Source of the DNA: a bacterium
GTDB taxonomy: Bacteria; Patescibacteriota; Gracilibacteria; Absconditabacterales; Absconditicoccaceae
Assembly (NCBI GenBank): GCA_020629735.1
Contig: JAHDCT010000001.1
Coordinates: 1-42,914, forward strand
Length of the DNA: 42,914 bases
Direction of reading: 5' to 3'
This document shows positions 9,296 to 21,975 of this stretch, one piece after another. How positions within the stretch are numbered: the stretch's first letter is position 1; each line of letters opens with the position of its first letter. Under the pieces are notes generated by a model, which saw only the letters and a program-made list of their open reading frames with translations, did no database searches and was not told the origin of the DNA. The translations under genes were made by a program, and so were the position numbers.

Positions 9296-10678
9296 ATGGA
9301 AAATCCTTCTGATAAGCTTTGAGCACTACATCAAAACAACAGCGATTTCAACGATAAGGTTGAAATTTTTAAGCTTATCTGCTCAGAGGCGCTTACTTTT
9401 GATATAGAAGCACTTCTTACACAGTTGCTTGAGAAAAATAAATTTAATAGTGATAGTCTTTACTGATTTACTGGTGTTATTACTGAAGCGAATATTATTA
9501 ATTATTATGAAGTACAAGATGTATACGACACATATTGAGAAGAACTGAGCATAGAAGATCTCTGAGTGTTTCATACACTTCGCTACTTACCCAGAGATTA
9601 TCTTACTTTTCTTCATACGGTTCATGCACTATCATCAAATGTATCAAAGCATCCTCTCCATCACCAACTCTTACATTTACCACATGAGAGCAGAGATGCG
9701 GCTTTAGCAGAATTCTTCTATATCACCTCACCGATAACTGCTTGGTTGCATTGAAATCTGTTTCAGTTACGAGAAATCTTACAAGAAAACATTATTCAGA
9801 ATACGGACTGATCTACTACGGTCTACCTTCCCTTTGGAGCTAAAAGAGAGCGTCAGACGGGGTATACCTATAATCCTACTACGCATAGTTCTCACGCATT
9901 AAGCTCTCAACAAACTTCTGCTCTTGAAGAGATTTTACCAGGTCAGATGACGATTGATGTTTTTTCTACTAATCCATTAGCAAAGGAAATGTTATTTGGT
10001 TTTGCCTATCAAGAGTGAACCGCTTATTTAAAGCAGATATCACTAGAGACTTTTTGAAGGGTTGAATATAAGATTGACGAAAAACAGATGAAAGCCTGTC
10101 TTGAAATTCTAAATACTTCTGAATCTATTCAGGAAAGCTTTCAAATGCTTGATAGTGCATTTGTAAGGGCAAATACCCTTTCTCAGTCGCATGCATATAA
10201 TGCTTTGTTCTTAGCTATACAGGAGAGACTCAATAAGAGCTTTGACTGAGTTTGATCTGAGCCAGAGTGAGCTGTACACCATACCATCGAGGCACTTTTG
10301 GATATAGATAGCTGAGCATATGACTATAGCTGATTTTTGATATATCAAAATCCTGCTATAATTTCCCACTTAAACTCATTGATCAAAACATATTCTCATG
10401 GGTCACCTACTCTTATAGGAATTTCTTACTCTGAAAAAGATAAAGCCATTGAAATTGGTATTGACAAGCTTACTCATCATTGGGACTGAGATGATACGTG
10501 AATTACCTTAGATATGTTTTGATATAAGTGAAAAATCTTTCCGTTTAAACATTTTATCCCTTTCTTGTGAATTGAGGATGGGAAATTTATGATTGAGCAT
10601 GAAGGGGGAATATCCTGATTTACTCCTGAGGATATTATTCAGTTGTTTGATGTATTGTATATTATTGAGAAGCAGTAA
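9296..10678 (+). CDS. hypothetical protein, 460 aa
   Basis: Not recognised. Soluble, acidic, no signal peptide. ATG 9296 is the first start in frame; no Shine-Dalgarno site precedes it. About twenty in-frame UGA read as Gly, clustered in the C-terminal part (LDMFGYKGKIFPFKHFIPFLGIEDGKF), so this is a native table-25 gene between two UGA-free pairs. Contains HTLRYLPRDYLTFLHTVHAL near residue 95 and a His-rich HPLHHQLLHLPHE. The end HEGGISGFTPEDIIQLFDVL is neat and followed by TAA. A regulatory or phage-related role cannot be excluded. Confidence 0.75.
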
Positions 10679-10786
10679 GTTTTTGTAAAAAATATTATTT
10701 CTAGTTGAGTCAATACGATTTGCATAAAGTTTTAAAAAACATATATTTTGCTTTTCTGTATTAAAATCAAAAATGCAAATTTAATT

Positions 10787-11317
10787 ATGTTAAGTAAAAA
10801 AAATAAAAATAAAATAGGTAATACCTCAGTAGGTATAGATTTAGCATCTTTAGAAGCTGCCTTACTAAAAGGTGGATTTGTTCCCTGTGATGGGAAACGC
10901 AAGATTTTATTCATCGTTGGTATTAACCACGATTCGAAAAATCATAAAAACAACTTTGAATTTGGCAGTTCAAGGTTTGTGCTTAAAAAACATGCCACAA
11001 GTGCCCCCCTAACTTCCTTTGATGTATTCGATGAGTCGTTCAAAGAGGAGACTGCAATAAAAACCACCATCACTAAAGTAATTATTCCAGATACTAAGCG
11101 CTTTACAAAAAAGCAAAAAGGTATTGTGGCATTTGGTGAAGGTACACTCATCTGGAACAAAGGAGTAGTTGAGTTTACATCAATTTCACTAACAAGAAGT
11201 AGGTCTATCGAAGAAGGTAGCCTTCACAAATTAAAGTGGTACGACGGCTTGAATGAAGTCGCTACAAGAAGAACTTCATACGCATCATTTTATGATTTTT
11301 TATATGATGTGAAATAA
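10787..11317 (+). CDS. hypothetical protein, first of a tandem paralogous pair, 176 aa
   Basis: Not recognised. ATG 10787 chosen; a longer frame without ATG begins at 10748. Lys-rich N terminus, then LASLEAALLKGGFVP, FEFGSSRFVLKK and IVAFGEGTLIWNKGVVEFTS, which looks like a small beta-rich domain. The next gene (11510) shares ALLKGG, the phi-G-phi segment and V-FG-TL-W, so the two are duplicates. All glycines are GGN and no UGA occurs. An 80-bp 3' element, also found after the second gene, follows. The pair looks like an imported ORF-plus-terminator cassette, duplicated. Confidence 0.7.
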   Translation: MLSKKNKNKIGNTSVGIDLASLEAALLKGGFVPCDGKRKILFIVGINHDSKNHKNNFEFGSSRFVLKKHATSAPLTSFDVFDESFKEETAIKTTITKVIIPDTKRFTKKQKGIVAFGEGTLIWNKGVVEFTSISLTRSRSIEEGSLHKLKWYDGLNEVATRRTSYASFYDFLYDVK

Positions 11318-11340
11318 ACTATCCTTTTCTATTTTTCAAA

Positions 11341-11420
11341 GTACAGAGAAGACCCGTTAAGATATTTATCGGAAGGGAAATACTGGTTCGACCTCATAGG
11401 AACGGACCAGTCTTTTTTTT
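11341..11420 (+). terminator. repeated 3' element with terminator, copy 1
   Basis: Shares GTACAG, CCCGT-AAGA, TCGGAAGGGAAATACTGG and the closing CCAGTCTTTTTTTTAT with the element at 12016. The end forms ACTGGT/ACCAGT stem plus T run. Conservation upstream of the hairpin suggests a function beyond termination. Confidence 0.7.
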
Positions 11421-11509
11421 ATAGAATAAAAATATTGTCAATATATGTTGTATATAGGAGGTAAAAATGTATTAGTAAAGTTTCCTGTACACAATAAATA
11501 GAAACAAAT

Positions 11510-12004
11510 ATGATAATACCAGGTACCACAAGTATGTCAGTATCAATAGGGAATATGATGCTTGGCATTGCTTTACTAAAGGGCGGCATTATGCCGGATA
11601 ATACAGAGCATACGCTCAATTTCGTCTCGGGCGTTGGCTTTGAAGACGATATAAATAAATTCTATTTTAATAGTAGTTGTTTTGTAAACACAACAAAAGG
11701 TAATAATACTTTTTTAGAGTTTACGAAAAACTACACTCAGGGTTCAGTCAATAACCTTGCAGCTCTTCAAGTTGAGATGTGTGAAACACCATCTTTCAAA
11801 GACGAAGAAGGGGTCTTGGTTTTTGGCAAAGCGACGCTTACCTGGTCTGATGGCAAAATAAAGTTCGCTAACATGGAGATAGAACAGTATGCACCCATTT
11901 CCATATCTGATTTAAATAAGCTTCACAAACCAAATAGCTTAGGTAAAATCAGTAACAATCTTAAACAATTTTTTGAACTACACGGCGTTGCCGTATCTAA
12001 ATAA
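11510..12004 (+). CDS. hypothetical protein, second of a tandem paralogous pair, 164 aa
   Basis: Duplicate of the gene at 10787 with a different N terminus (MIIPGTTSMSVSIGNMM). Shares ALLKGGIMP, a GVGFEDDINKFYFNSSCFV segment and VLVFGKATLTWSDGKIKFAN. No signal peptide, no UGA, stop TAA. A strong AGGAGG site at 11458-11463 precedes a two-codon ATG-TAT-TAG frame rather than this ATG; it may be a leader or a trace of another translation style. Function unknown. Confidence 0.7.
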   Translation: MIIPGTTSMSVSIGNMMLGIALLKGGIMPDNTEHTLNFVSGVGFEDDINKFYFNSSCFVNTTKGNNTFLEFTKNYTQGSVNNLAALQVEMCETPSFKDEEGVLVFGKATLTWSDGKIKFANMEIEQYAPISISDLNKLHKPNSLGKISNNLKQFFELHGVAVSK

Positions 12005-12015
12005 TTTTACGAAGT

Positions 12016-12097
12016 GTACAGGAAAACACCCGTGAAGAAAACTTTCGGAAGGGAAATACTGGTCTGCCATGATGTGGTTGGGCCAGTCTTTTTTTTA
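12016..12097 (+). terminator. repeated 3' element with terminator, copy 2
   Basis: Second copy of the 80-bp 3' element. Ends in ACTGG/CCAGT stem with an inner CCA/TGG and a T run. Its last three bases are the stop codon of the convergent gene ending at 12095. Confidence 0.7.
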
Positions 12098-13777
12098 TGG
12101 GAGGATGTGGGAGCCTGGTTTTGAGATGAAACCGATAGATATAGAATTTTTCGCTTCATCAAGCGAGACTGTAAATTCATATAATCAACCATGACATGAA
12201 ATTGGGAGCTCTCTTGAAAGCTTATTTCTCAGATAATTTTGAAGAGGAAGAATTATCTTGCTTATCATCTCATTTTTATTTTTACTATAACTTGAACGAG
12301 GGAACTCTGTATTAAAAACATCTCTTCAAGGTGAGTTAATTAATTTCAATAGTATATCTACAGTTGCAGACTGAGATTGAATATCCTTTGAACTTAGCTT
12401 TTCTCATAAACAATATATCTTTTTTGAAATCCCATCTAGCAGAATATCTGAACTCGACTCTTTTATAATATCTTTCATTTTCACTGGTTTTTTGAATCCA
12501 GCATCATCATAAAACAAAACACTATTTTTATTTAAATAATCAGAATACAATCAACTACCTAAATCCTGCTCAATCTTAATTCACTCTTCATCCACATTCT
12601 CCTGCGACGAATCGTAATCTACGTACAAATGCGTTCAAAGACTTAAATTAATCTCTTTACATATTTTTTCTAACCTTTGCACCACTACTCAAGATTCAAC
12701 AATAATTAAAATTCTTCAATATCAATCTAAAGTTGTTAATGGTAAAGTTCAAAATCTTTCAACTCATCAAATCTCTTGACTCAACTTCTGATGAAATTCA
12801 ATACCGAATGAAGTCATCACATCATTACTCATATGTTGTAAGAATACTTTATGTGATATTCAAAATAGTCTATTCAAATTTTTCTTGCTTGGAGATGATA
12901 TATACTGATTTAACAAATAAAATAACTTTAGATATTTTTGATTTAAGATATCGTCATCTTTTCAGAAAGTATCATAAATTTGTCCGAGTAAATTTTTACT
13001 AAAATAATCATCAAGTCACTCAAAATCTTCATACTTAGAGCTGATTGTTGAGTTCTTTGGTAACTTACCTCATCAATCAATGATAAAAAATTCAAATCAC
13101 AAATATTGAACTTCATTAAATACTCACTTAAATTCTCTAATATTACTCTTTATGTAATTTACACTTATATTTGATCACATATCATTAATACATGTTGCTC
13201 ACAAATTCGCGACCGGAAAACAAGTTTCTTTAAGACTTGCATAAACATGAAATCAGCTATCGTTTCATAACAACCCAACCTCTTTCCTCATTCTAAAACT
13301 TAATTCAGCTATTCTTTTGATTAAATCTACCGTGGGAAACCTGAAATTTGTTTTTTCATCTTTCAAGTAAATAAATAAAGCAGACAATAAAATAAAAAAC
13401 GATGAAGTAAATAACGATCATTGCCCTCTTCTAAATTCAGAAAAAAAATTAATCTCACCAAAATCCACACTATAAATTCATGCATATTTCAAAATAAGAT
13501 GATTTAACTTTTTTGCGCTACTACTACCGTACAAATCGTTTACCTTCATTTTTTCTATAGTTCATTTACTTATATTACAGTATACAAAGTCGCCCAAACG
13601 TGATTTACTACCTTTTTTAGAAAATCAAAGATATATTTTCCTATTTATCTTCCAATATACTTCCGCAGTTAATATATCTTTTTTTAATCACACCATTCAC
13701 CATGGTATTACTTGCGGCAGACTAAGTACTATAGAATTTTGTAAATAAAAGTTACTTTTTTCTTTATCAATTGACAT
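12095..13777 (-). CDS. hypothetical protein, 560 aa (weak GHMP-kinase-like pattern)
   Basis: Continuous table-25 frame with many UGA-Gly. Not recognised with confidence. The N-terminal 120 residues resemble the order of motifs in GHMP sugar kinases: a start with PQVIPWGMVGLKKD, an alternating AEVYWKINRKIYLGFSKKGS strand, then SVDFGEINFFSEF and RGQGSLFTSSFFILLSALF where these kinases have a Gly/Ser-rich ATP loop. The Gly/Ser loop is degenerate, so the match may be chance. The rest is soluble, Ser/Lys-rich, with a Gly cluster IIDGGGKLP near residue 230. Ends convergently on the neighbouring terminator. No membrane segment or signal peptide. Confidence 0.7.
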
Positions 13778-13875
13778 ATTTTTAAAACATATAAAGTATA
13801 TGTATTTAGTAATACCAAATTATACATATATGTAAAAGAATAAAGCACGAAATATTTTTCTCTTTCCATCTCTAC

Positions 13876-13901
13876 AAAAAAAAACCTCCCAACCGGGAGG
13901 C
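13876..13901 (-). terminator. intrinsic terminator of the adhesin gene
   Basis: GCCTCCC-GGTT-GGGAGGT hairpin followed on the minus strand by ten T. Also fits the opposite direction poorly. Confidence 0.85.
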
Positions 13902-13933
13902 TTTTCTTTTTACCTATTCTACTTTACTCATTT

Positions 13934-16900
13934 CTATGCGTCAGCTCATGTAGCTGGGAGTAATGCTGGAAGTTCATTATCAAGAACTCACGCTGATCCA
14001 TGTTGCTCGAAGTCGAATGCTTCTAGTTCGATTTCTTCTTTCTTTTCTTCTATGATTGCAATAATCTTGTTGTCTTCTTCTGTGTATACGATTGGTTCTT
14101 CTTCTGGTTCTTCGATTACTTCTGGTACTGGTTCTTCTTCTGGCTCTTCAACCACTTCTGGATCATTACTTGGAGGCCTTGAACCTGTTCATCCTGTATC
14201 TTCTTTACTCATAAGTACTACTTGAGCTGGATCGTGATCATCTTCGTCTCCTCCATCGAATCCACTTTGATCGATTACGTTGTCGTCATCTAGGTCATCT
14301 GTTTCACCTGCTTGGTTAAAGTTTCCATCATCTGGTGTACTATCGATATCAAATCCTCGATCAGCTCCGTTATCAGAACTAATTTCAGCCCAGTTTCTAA
14401 ATACTTCGTTTCCTTGACTTGCGTCTACGATGTATGTTACTGGAATCGTTAGTGAATCACCTGCAGCAAGTACATAGGTCATTGAGTCTGCTGTTTGGTC
14501 TCCGTTATCTGTCCAGTCTGCATCGTTCAAGATCAATCCTACTGGGATATAATCTGTTACTACGATGTCTTCTGCGTATGTGTTACCTTGGTTTACAATA
14601 GTAATTTCAAAGTCAGCGTCTCCTTGGTCAATTACGAATGGCAATTCTCCTGTGTATTCCTTGTAAAGAGCTAGATCATGGTATGGATCTACTACAAGCA
14701 ATGCTGGATCATGGTCATCTTCATCTCCATTATAGTTATCAACTACGTTGTCTGTGTTGTCGTATACGTCGTCTGTTTGATCAGAGTTTGGTGTACTATC
14801 AACATCGTCTCCGTCGTCGTTACTAATTTCAGCCCAGTTCCATAGTTCTCCAATGATATGGTCATCTACGGTTACTGAGATATCTACCGTTACTCCTGTA
14901 CCTGGTTCTAGTGTTCCTGGTACCGTGTATGTAGCTGTTCCATCATCATTTACTCCCCAGTCTCCACTTGTTACGGTCAGTCCAGCTGGTACGTAATCAG
15001 TAATTACAATATCTGATGCTGGCATATTACCTTGGTTGAATACTTCGATAGTAAAGGTAGCAGCTGATCCTGGATAGAATGGTCCATCTGTTACAAGTAC
15101 TTTTGTAAGAGAAAGATCATATACGTCTCCAATTGGAAGTACTGCAGGATCGTGATCATCTTCATCACCTCCGTTCTTACCGTCTTCATCAATTACTCCA
15201 TCGTCATCAAGGTCGTTTGTTTCACCGTCTTGGCTGAAGTTTGTTGCGTCTGGCATACTATCTACGTCGTCTCCAAATGCTGCACCGTTATCTGCGCTAA
15301 TTTCTGCTCGGTTCACTACTTCTCCTGTAAGATCGTTTTCATAGCTGTTTACTACAAGTCCGATTGTTACGATTTCTGATTCACCTGGAGCAATCATGTC
15401 AGCAACTGTGTGAGTCGCTGTTCCATCTCCATTGTCATTCCAGTTTGCATCTGAGAGAGACAATCAAGCTGGGATGTAGTCTGTAATTTCTACTCCATCA
15501 GCAACGATATTTCATTGGTTTGTTACTCTAATTTCAAAGGTAGCTACATCTCCTGGCTCTACCACATCAGTCGTCACAAGGTATTTCACAAGTGCTAGAT
15601 CGTAATACGGATCAACTTCGATTGACGCAGGATCATGGTCATCTTCGTCTCCGTTTTCGTTGTTAATTGTATCGTCTTCTGGACTTTCTGCTAGCTCATC
15701 ATTTATTGTATCTGGTGTAGAATCCCAGTCACCTCCTAAGTAAGCTCCATCATCTGAGCTAATTTCAGCCCAGTTTGTTACCGTACCGAGGATGTAATCA
15801 TTTACTTGAAGATCGATGCTTACTGTGGTTGATTCTCCTACTGCAAGTTGATCAGTAATAGTCATTGCAGCTTCAGTAGCTGAAACATCATTCCAATCAT
15901 CGTCAGCTAATGTCATTTCAGCTGGAATGTAATCTGTAATGGTAAACATATCTGCTGGTACTGTACCTTGGTTTGTTACCGTAATATCAAATGTTACGAT
16001 ACTTCCTGGGTAGAATGGTCCTTTACTTGCAAGTGTCTTCACAAGTGCTAGATCATAGTAATCAAGCGTAATCATTTCTGGGTCATGATCATCTTCATCT
16101 CCTCCATTCTTACCGTCTTCAGTATTAATGTTGTCATCGTCTAAGTCGTCAGTTTCACCATCTTGGTTAAAGTTGATTGAATCTGGCGTACTATCTACAT
16201 CTGATGTTCCGTATGTTGTATCACTATCGTCGTCAGCAATTTCTGCCCAGTTGATAGCTGTACCTGTTTCTGTTCCGTTGTTTACGAATGAAACCATAAT
16301 TTCAGCTGTTTCTCCTGGTGCCAATGGTCCTACTGCATTGTTGTACGTAGCCACTCCTGCTCCAGCAGTCCAATTAGTATCTGCTAGGTCAAGTCCTACT
16401 GGGTAGTAGTCTACAAGTCCTCCGGCTGGGATTGTTGCGTCAACCGTACCTTGATTTTCAATAGTGATTACAAAGGTTGCTGTGTCTCCAATTCCGTATG
16501 CTGATGGTGCTCCTACTGGCAATGTCTTGATAAGGGCAAGATCATACACATCAATAATAATTTCAGCTGGATCATGATCATCTTCATCACCTCCATTTAA
16601 TCAATCTTGATCAATTACATTATCATCACTAAGATCATCTGTTTCCCCATCTTGGCTAAAGTTTTCTGAATCTGGTGTACTATCTGTATCACTTACCGTT
16701 GATCAATCAAACCCTAAGAATGAACTAACTTCTGCCCAATTAATTATACTTCCTGCTGGGGTATCCATATCTACAGTAAACTCAATAGTCACTGTATTTG
16801 ATGCACTTGCAGCTAGGTCGAATGGTTTTACTAATGTAGCTGTTCCATCACCATTATCATTCCATGCTGTATCATTTAATGTTAATCAAACTGGAATATA

Positions 16901-19900
16901 ATCTATTATTTCTATTGCTGTAGCGTCCATGTTCCCTTGATTTGTTACCGTAATCTCGAAAGCCACTGAATCCCCTGGAGTTACCACGTCTATTCCTGCT
17001 GCTACTACCTTAGCAAGAGCCAAATCATATACTGGTGGAGATACACTAATTGTTGCCGGATCGTGATCATCTTCGTCTCCATTTTCATTCTCTACAGTAT
17101 CATCTTCTGGACTTTCTGTTGTTTCGTCATTGATTGTATCTGGTGTACTATCAGCATCATTTCCATCATCTACACTAATTTCTGCCCAGTTGGTAATATC
17201 TCCATCTATCACTGTTCCATCAAAATCGAAGACAATGTCTACTGTCCCTGTTTCTCATGCTGCTAATGCTCCATAGTTATATGAAGCTGTCCCATCTAGG
17301 TTATCTGTCCATCCTGAATTTGTAGCGTTCAGTGTTAATCATGCTGGGATATAATCTGTGATTGTGAACCCTGCACTATCGATTGTTCCTTGATTTATTA
17401 CTGAAATAGTAAAGGTTACTGTATCTGTTATAAGATAAGGACTGTTATCTGGGTTAGCTACTTTTGTAAGTGCTAGATCGAATACTGGAATTACTACCTC
17501 AGCCGGATCATGATCATCCTCATCTCCTCCATTTAGACCATCTTGGTCAGTTACTCCATCATCATCTAAGTCATCTGTTTCTCAATCTTGATTGAAGTTT
17601 GTGCTATCCGGCGTACTATCCGCATCACTTACCGTTGACCCATCAAACCCTAAGAATGAACTAATTTCTGCCCAGTTAACAATACTACCTGCTGGCGCAT
17701 CTGCATCTACCGTAAATTCAATAGTTACTGTATTAGTTGCACCTGCAGCCAGATCAAATGGTGTCGCTAAGGTAGCTGTTCCATCTGCGTTATCTGTCCA
17801 TGTTGCATCATTTAGTGTTAATCCTGTTGGCATATAGTCAGTAATTGTAACTGCTGTAGCGTCCATATTACCTTGGTTAGTAACTGTAATATCAAAGATT
17901 ACTGGATCTCCTGGTAACACCTCATTGGTTCCTGCTGGTGTCGACACCACCTTTTCAAGGGCTAGATCGTATACTGGTTCTTCGGTAAGCGTTTCTTCTA
18001 CAGTCGAACTATTATTTGTTAATATTTCTTCTGTACAAGTACATGCTTCTGCTCAGATTTCCATCTCCCAAGAATATTCATTTAATACTGCAGCATTAGC
18101 TTCAGCTGTTGCTGATATAGACATTGAAATATCAGTACTAATTGTTTCACCTCAAGATACAGGGATATTCGTCCAGGTAATTACTCATGGGACTGATGTA
18201 TCTGGTACTACCCCATTTATTTCTGCTACAATTGGATTTTCTAGAACACCACCGTATGTATCTGTCAGCGTCACTGTTCAAGGTCTTGAATCTGGATTAC
18301 TTACAGAAATGGTATACGTATGAGTGCTTCAAGCAACGATCGCTGTAGAATCATTTGTTCACATAGTTTTTGATCAGGTTGGCAGCGGTGGTGGTGGTGG
18401 TGGCGTATACGTGTTTTCTATAGTTCATGTGTCTTCTGCATTGTTATTATCTGTTACATCTACTACAATTACTCCAAATCCGTAATCATATCATACTGTT
18501 GATTCGAAATCAAAGGTTGCTCAATTTGGTGCATTTGAACTAATAACAAATTCGTGAGTCATAGTAACACATTCTCATGAAGTAAGAGACATATCATTTG
18601 TCATAATCTCAGCTCCTTGAATGACTACTGAAGCACCCGCTGGCTCTCATGTAGTACTTACGTGACTTAGAAATTGTGCGTTATATGATACTGTATTAGC
18701 AATATTAGTCATATCAAATGCACTATCATTACAGGTAATTGACTCATATAAAACCGTCTCTCATGGTACATATGCACTCCCTCAAGCAGGTGGAGAAACC
18801 GTTGTTCACACAGAAATATCTTGACCTGGTCACTCAGCACATGCACTTACATCCAATGTCGCTGTTGTTGTATTATCATCTCCAGGATTTGTTCCTCATG
18901 GAATTATTGACTCTACTTCTGGATCCCATGAATATGTATCATATGAACATCCAACTGTATTACTCGTTGCCGCACATGGATAATAATCACTGAAACCTGT
19001 TGTATCAGTTCATTGACTCATGGAAGATGAGACGTGTGCAGAATTCGTATATGTTTCAAGAGCTCAACTTGCTGGACAGACTGGAATCAATTCGACAACT
19101 ACTTCCATAGTATCTGCAACATCACAGGTAAGAAATCAAGTAATTGCTACTCAACTGCTTCAATTTTGTGCTATGTCTGCGTCTACAAAAGGAATTCATC
19201 ATGCATACCTCACATCAGTCCCTCACACACTTACTGTTGTAGAGTTTGCAGCTATCGAATCTGCTAGATACGTATTATATTCTTCATAAGTAAGAGTCGA
19301 ATAAGCTCAAGTATCAGCACATACATCACCATCTGATCAACGTACTCCTACTTCAAGACAATCATTTCTTGTATAGAAGAGTTCTGGTTCATATACTGGC
19401 CCCGCTAGAGCTCAAGTATGTTCTGCTAATACTTCAAACTCGAAATCTGCTGCTGATAAGTTTGCATTTGCGTAAGTAGGAATTATCTTCGCCATTGTTG
19501 ATAGAAATGAATCATATCATACAGCATCCAATGCCTCATTAAGCAGTCCAGTGTTAATATTTCAAAAGAAAGTCTGCGCCAAAGAACTAGATAAAATACC
19601 ATTTAACGCATCCAACTGAGTTAGTGTTTCTGCGTCAGCAAGAGCTGGAGTATATCCGTTTTGCAGGTAGAGATTATAGATTCTATTATACTGACATTCG
19701 TACATCCAAGAGTATACGTTTTGATACCCCGCTCAAGCTCATGCTTCATACCATTGTGCATATAAACTATAAGCATCAACAATTGCTGATATGTGGGCTG
19801 AAACAATCGCTTCGTCCTCAGAGCTTCAATTCGCAATATTAGTAGCATAGTATGTTTGAATTCATGCCCAATATGCTTCTAATACAGAAGCTTCAATTTG

Positions 19901-21943
19901 TAGTATTTCATTAAAGAAACTAGGATCATCTAAGATAGCATTTCATGTCGGAACAGATGTAAATCAACAACCTCACGGAGTATATGCTCCTTTAGCAAAG
20001 AAGAGAGGATCTGGAAAGTCTGACCGTAATTCAGGCGCCTCTGTTAAAGGAGGAAAGATTGAAAATGCAACCGTACCTCATCCAAAACTGTCGTATCTCA
20101 CTTCTGTGATTCATTCACACTCTACTTTTTGATCTTCAGCATATGCAGTTGTTAACCATTCTACATAATCAGTATCCTCTAGATAGGTAAATTCATCATT
20201 AGAAACTACTCCATTAAAGATAAAGTTATCCCCCCAATCATCACCAATATATCAATACGTCCACACAATTGGGTCAATTTCAGCAAATGACGCATTAATT
20301 GTCGCGTGAACTGGCTCTAACGGATTAACCGCTCATGAAATTGGAGCTCAACTTGTATCTGTAAATTCCTTACTATTCACCGCCCAATCATGTTGAGCAG
20401 ATCCTCATGGAGCACCTGGACATGAGTTCGCTGTTATACTAACTGTAGCCTCGCTTGCATTGTTACCTACATTTGTTGTATTTACAGCGTTTCAAAGCAT
20501 GATTTCAGTTCATCACGCTTGTGCTCCAGACCTTACTGTTAAGATTCAATCGTTTGCCTCAAAGGTAATATCTGAAAGGTTTTCAACCGTACCTGGATTA
20601 CATCATGCTTGTACATTATATGTTATCTCAATAAATCACTCATCAGTTCCTCCAGGATTCCCATCATCAGCTGTTAAAGAAATATCTCTAAAAACTAATG
20701 TATCCGTTGGATTAGGAGGTCATGCCATATAATAATCATATGATGTTAGTCAAGAAAAGTTAAATTGAGCTTCTGGCATATCAGCTCAAAGATGAGAGGT
20801 GTGAGAAGCATAAGAAAGAAATCCTCATCCTGAAGTCATCTGATCAACTATTACAATATCAGTTAGGTCTTGACTTGAGTTATTGCTATAGTCTAGTCTA
20901 AAAATTACCTGCTCTCCATCTGAATATGTCGTAGCTCATGTTCCTGCAATCGATTTTACAATATCGATATCAATAGGAGGCTGAGTTAACTGAACCTCTC
21001 ATGTATTGTTCCCACCTGGATCCGTTTCTGTACTCCAGTCTGTAAGGTATAATACTCAATCTCAAGTTGCAGATATATCAAATCTACCTATTTGAGCATA
21101 ATTATTAATTTCAAGAGCTCAGTTGACTAGCACTTCAAATGTTACGGTAATTGTTTCTCCTGCTGCTCAATCTACTAGGGGAACTGAATCCCATACCAGC
21201 TGATCAAAATCACCTATTGCCTCTACAACTGTTGGGGCAGCTAAACCAGGAATAGTACTTGTATATGAAACGTATTGTAAATTCCGATCTTCAAAGTAGT
21301 CAACTATTCTTATATCATTTTCAAGGTATCCTGAATTACCAACGGTTAGTGTAAAATCAACCATATCTCCTTGTGACACAACTGTTGATGTCGTTGTTTT
21401 ATCTAACGATAAATCATAATCATATGATGGAGGAGGCGAATATACTATTGCACTCGATGCTCCTTCTCAACTATAACTAGCTCCTGGTAAACACCCAGCA
21501 CAGTCTGTACTTTCGTTATTTGGAAGTGCTAGCGATCACGTATTTGAGATAGTATCTCACGCTACTGCTCATCAATCAACTATAAAATCTACCGTGATAG
21601 ATCCAGATTCATCTGCTGCCAGATCTAGTCAGCTCCACTCAAGCGTTCATGCCCCAATTGTATCTGGAGTTACACTTGCTGTGTCAAACGTCAAATTAGA
21701 TCAGAAGGTGTCAGTGATTGTAACTCAGTCTGCTGTTGCAGGTCATGAATTTACATAATCAATCTGATACGATACCGTATCTCAAGGACTAACATCTCAC
21801 GTTGTTATTAACGTTTTCGTAATTTGCAGATCGTTTGGATACGATTGGGCAAATACAAGATTAGAAAAAAATGCTTGTATCAGAAGCATTGTTATTGCAA
21901 ATCCTCTCAGCAAATTTGCAAAAAATCAGTTTTGTTTGACCAT
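13934..21943 (-). CDS. giant secreted adhesin with DUF11/SdrD-like repeats, 2,669 aa
   Basis: Cell-surface protein. Residues 1-32 are a signal peptide (basic start, hydrophobic core, VFA cleavage). Residues about 33-420 hold three divergent DUF11-like domains; about 600-1200 is a unique Trp/Tyr/Cys-rich region; about 1323-2577 is eight tandem repeats, each a DUF11 beta-sandwich (DLAL-K, TF-I-V-NQG, ITDYIP-GL) plus an acidic linker (DSTPD, NGGDEDDHDPA) that resembles calcium-binding Sdr linkers. A Pro/Glu-rich stalk leads to LPATGADA at the very end. LPATG is sortase-like, but there is no membrane helix or basic tail after it. I checked triplet by triplet between 17951 and 21943 and found no UAA/UAG. 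UGA-Gly is frequent in the N-terminal half and nearly absent from repeats 4-8. Confidence 0.88.
14215..17975 (-). repeat. eight tandem DUF11-type repeats inside the adhesin gene
   Basis: Eight units of about 430-520 bp, each starting with a (V/Y)YDLAL-K motif: near 17975, 17480, 17035, 16545, 16065, 15605, 15120 and 14690. Units 1 and 3 are closest to each other. Repeat number may vary between strains by recombination. Confidence 0.85.
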
Positions 21944-21975
21944 TTTTTGTTTGTAAATATAAAAACAACGATAAC

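Noticed and set aside
11341..12097. Integron-type attC sites
   Set aside because: The repeated 3' elements lack the GTTRRRY/RYYYAAC core boxes and end as ordinary terminators; no integrase is nearby.
14419..18323. Several plus-strand frames opposite the adhesin
   Set aside because: Shadows of the repetitive minus-strand gene; they repeat with the period of the DUF11 units.
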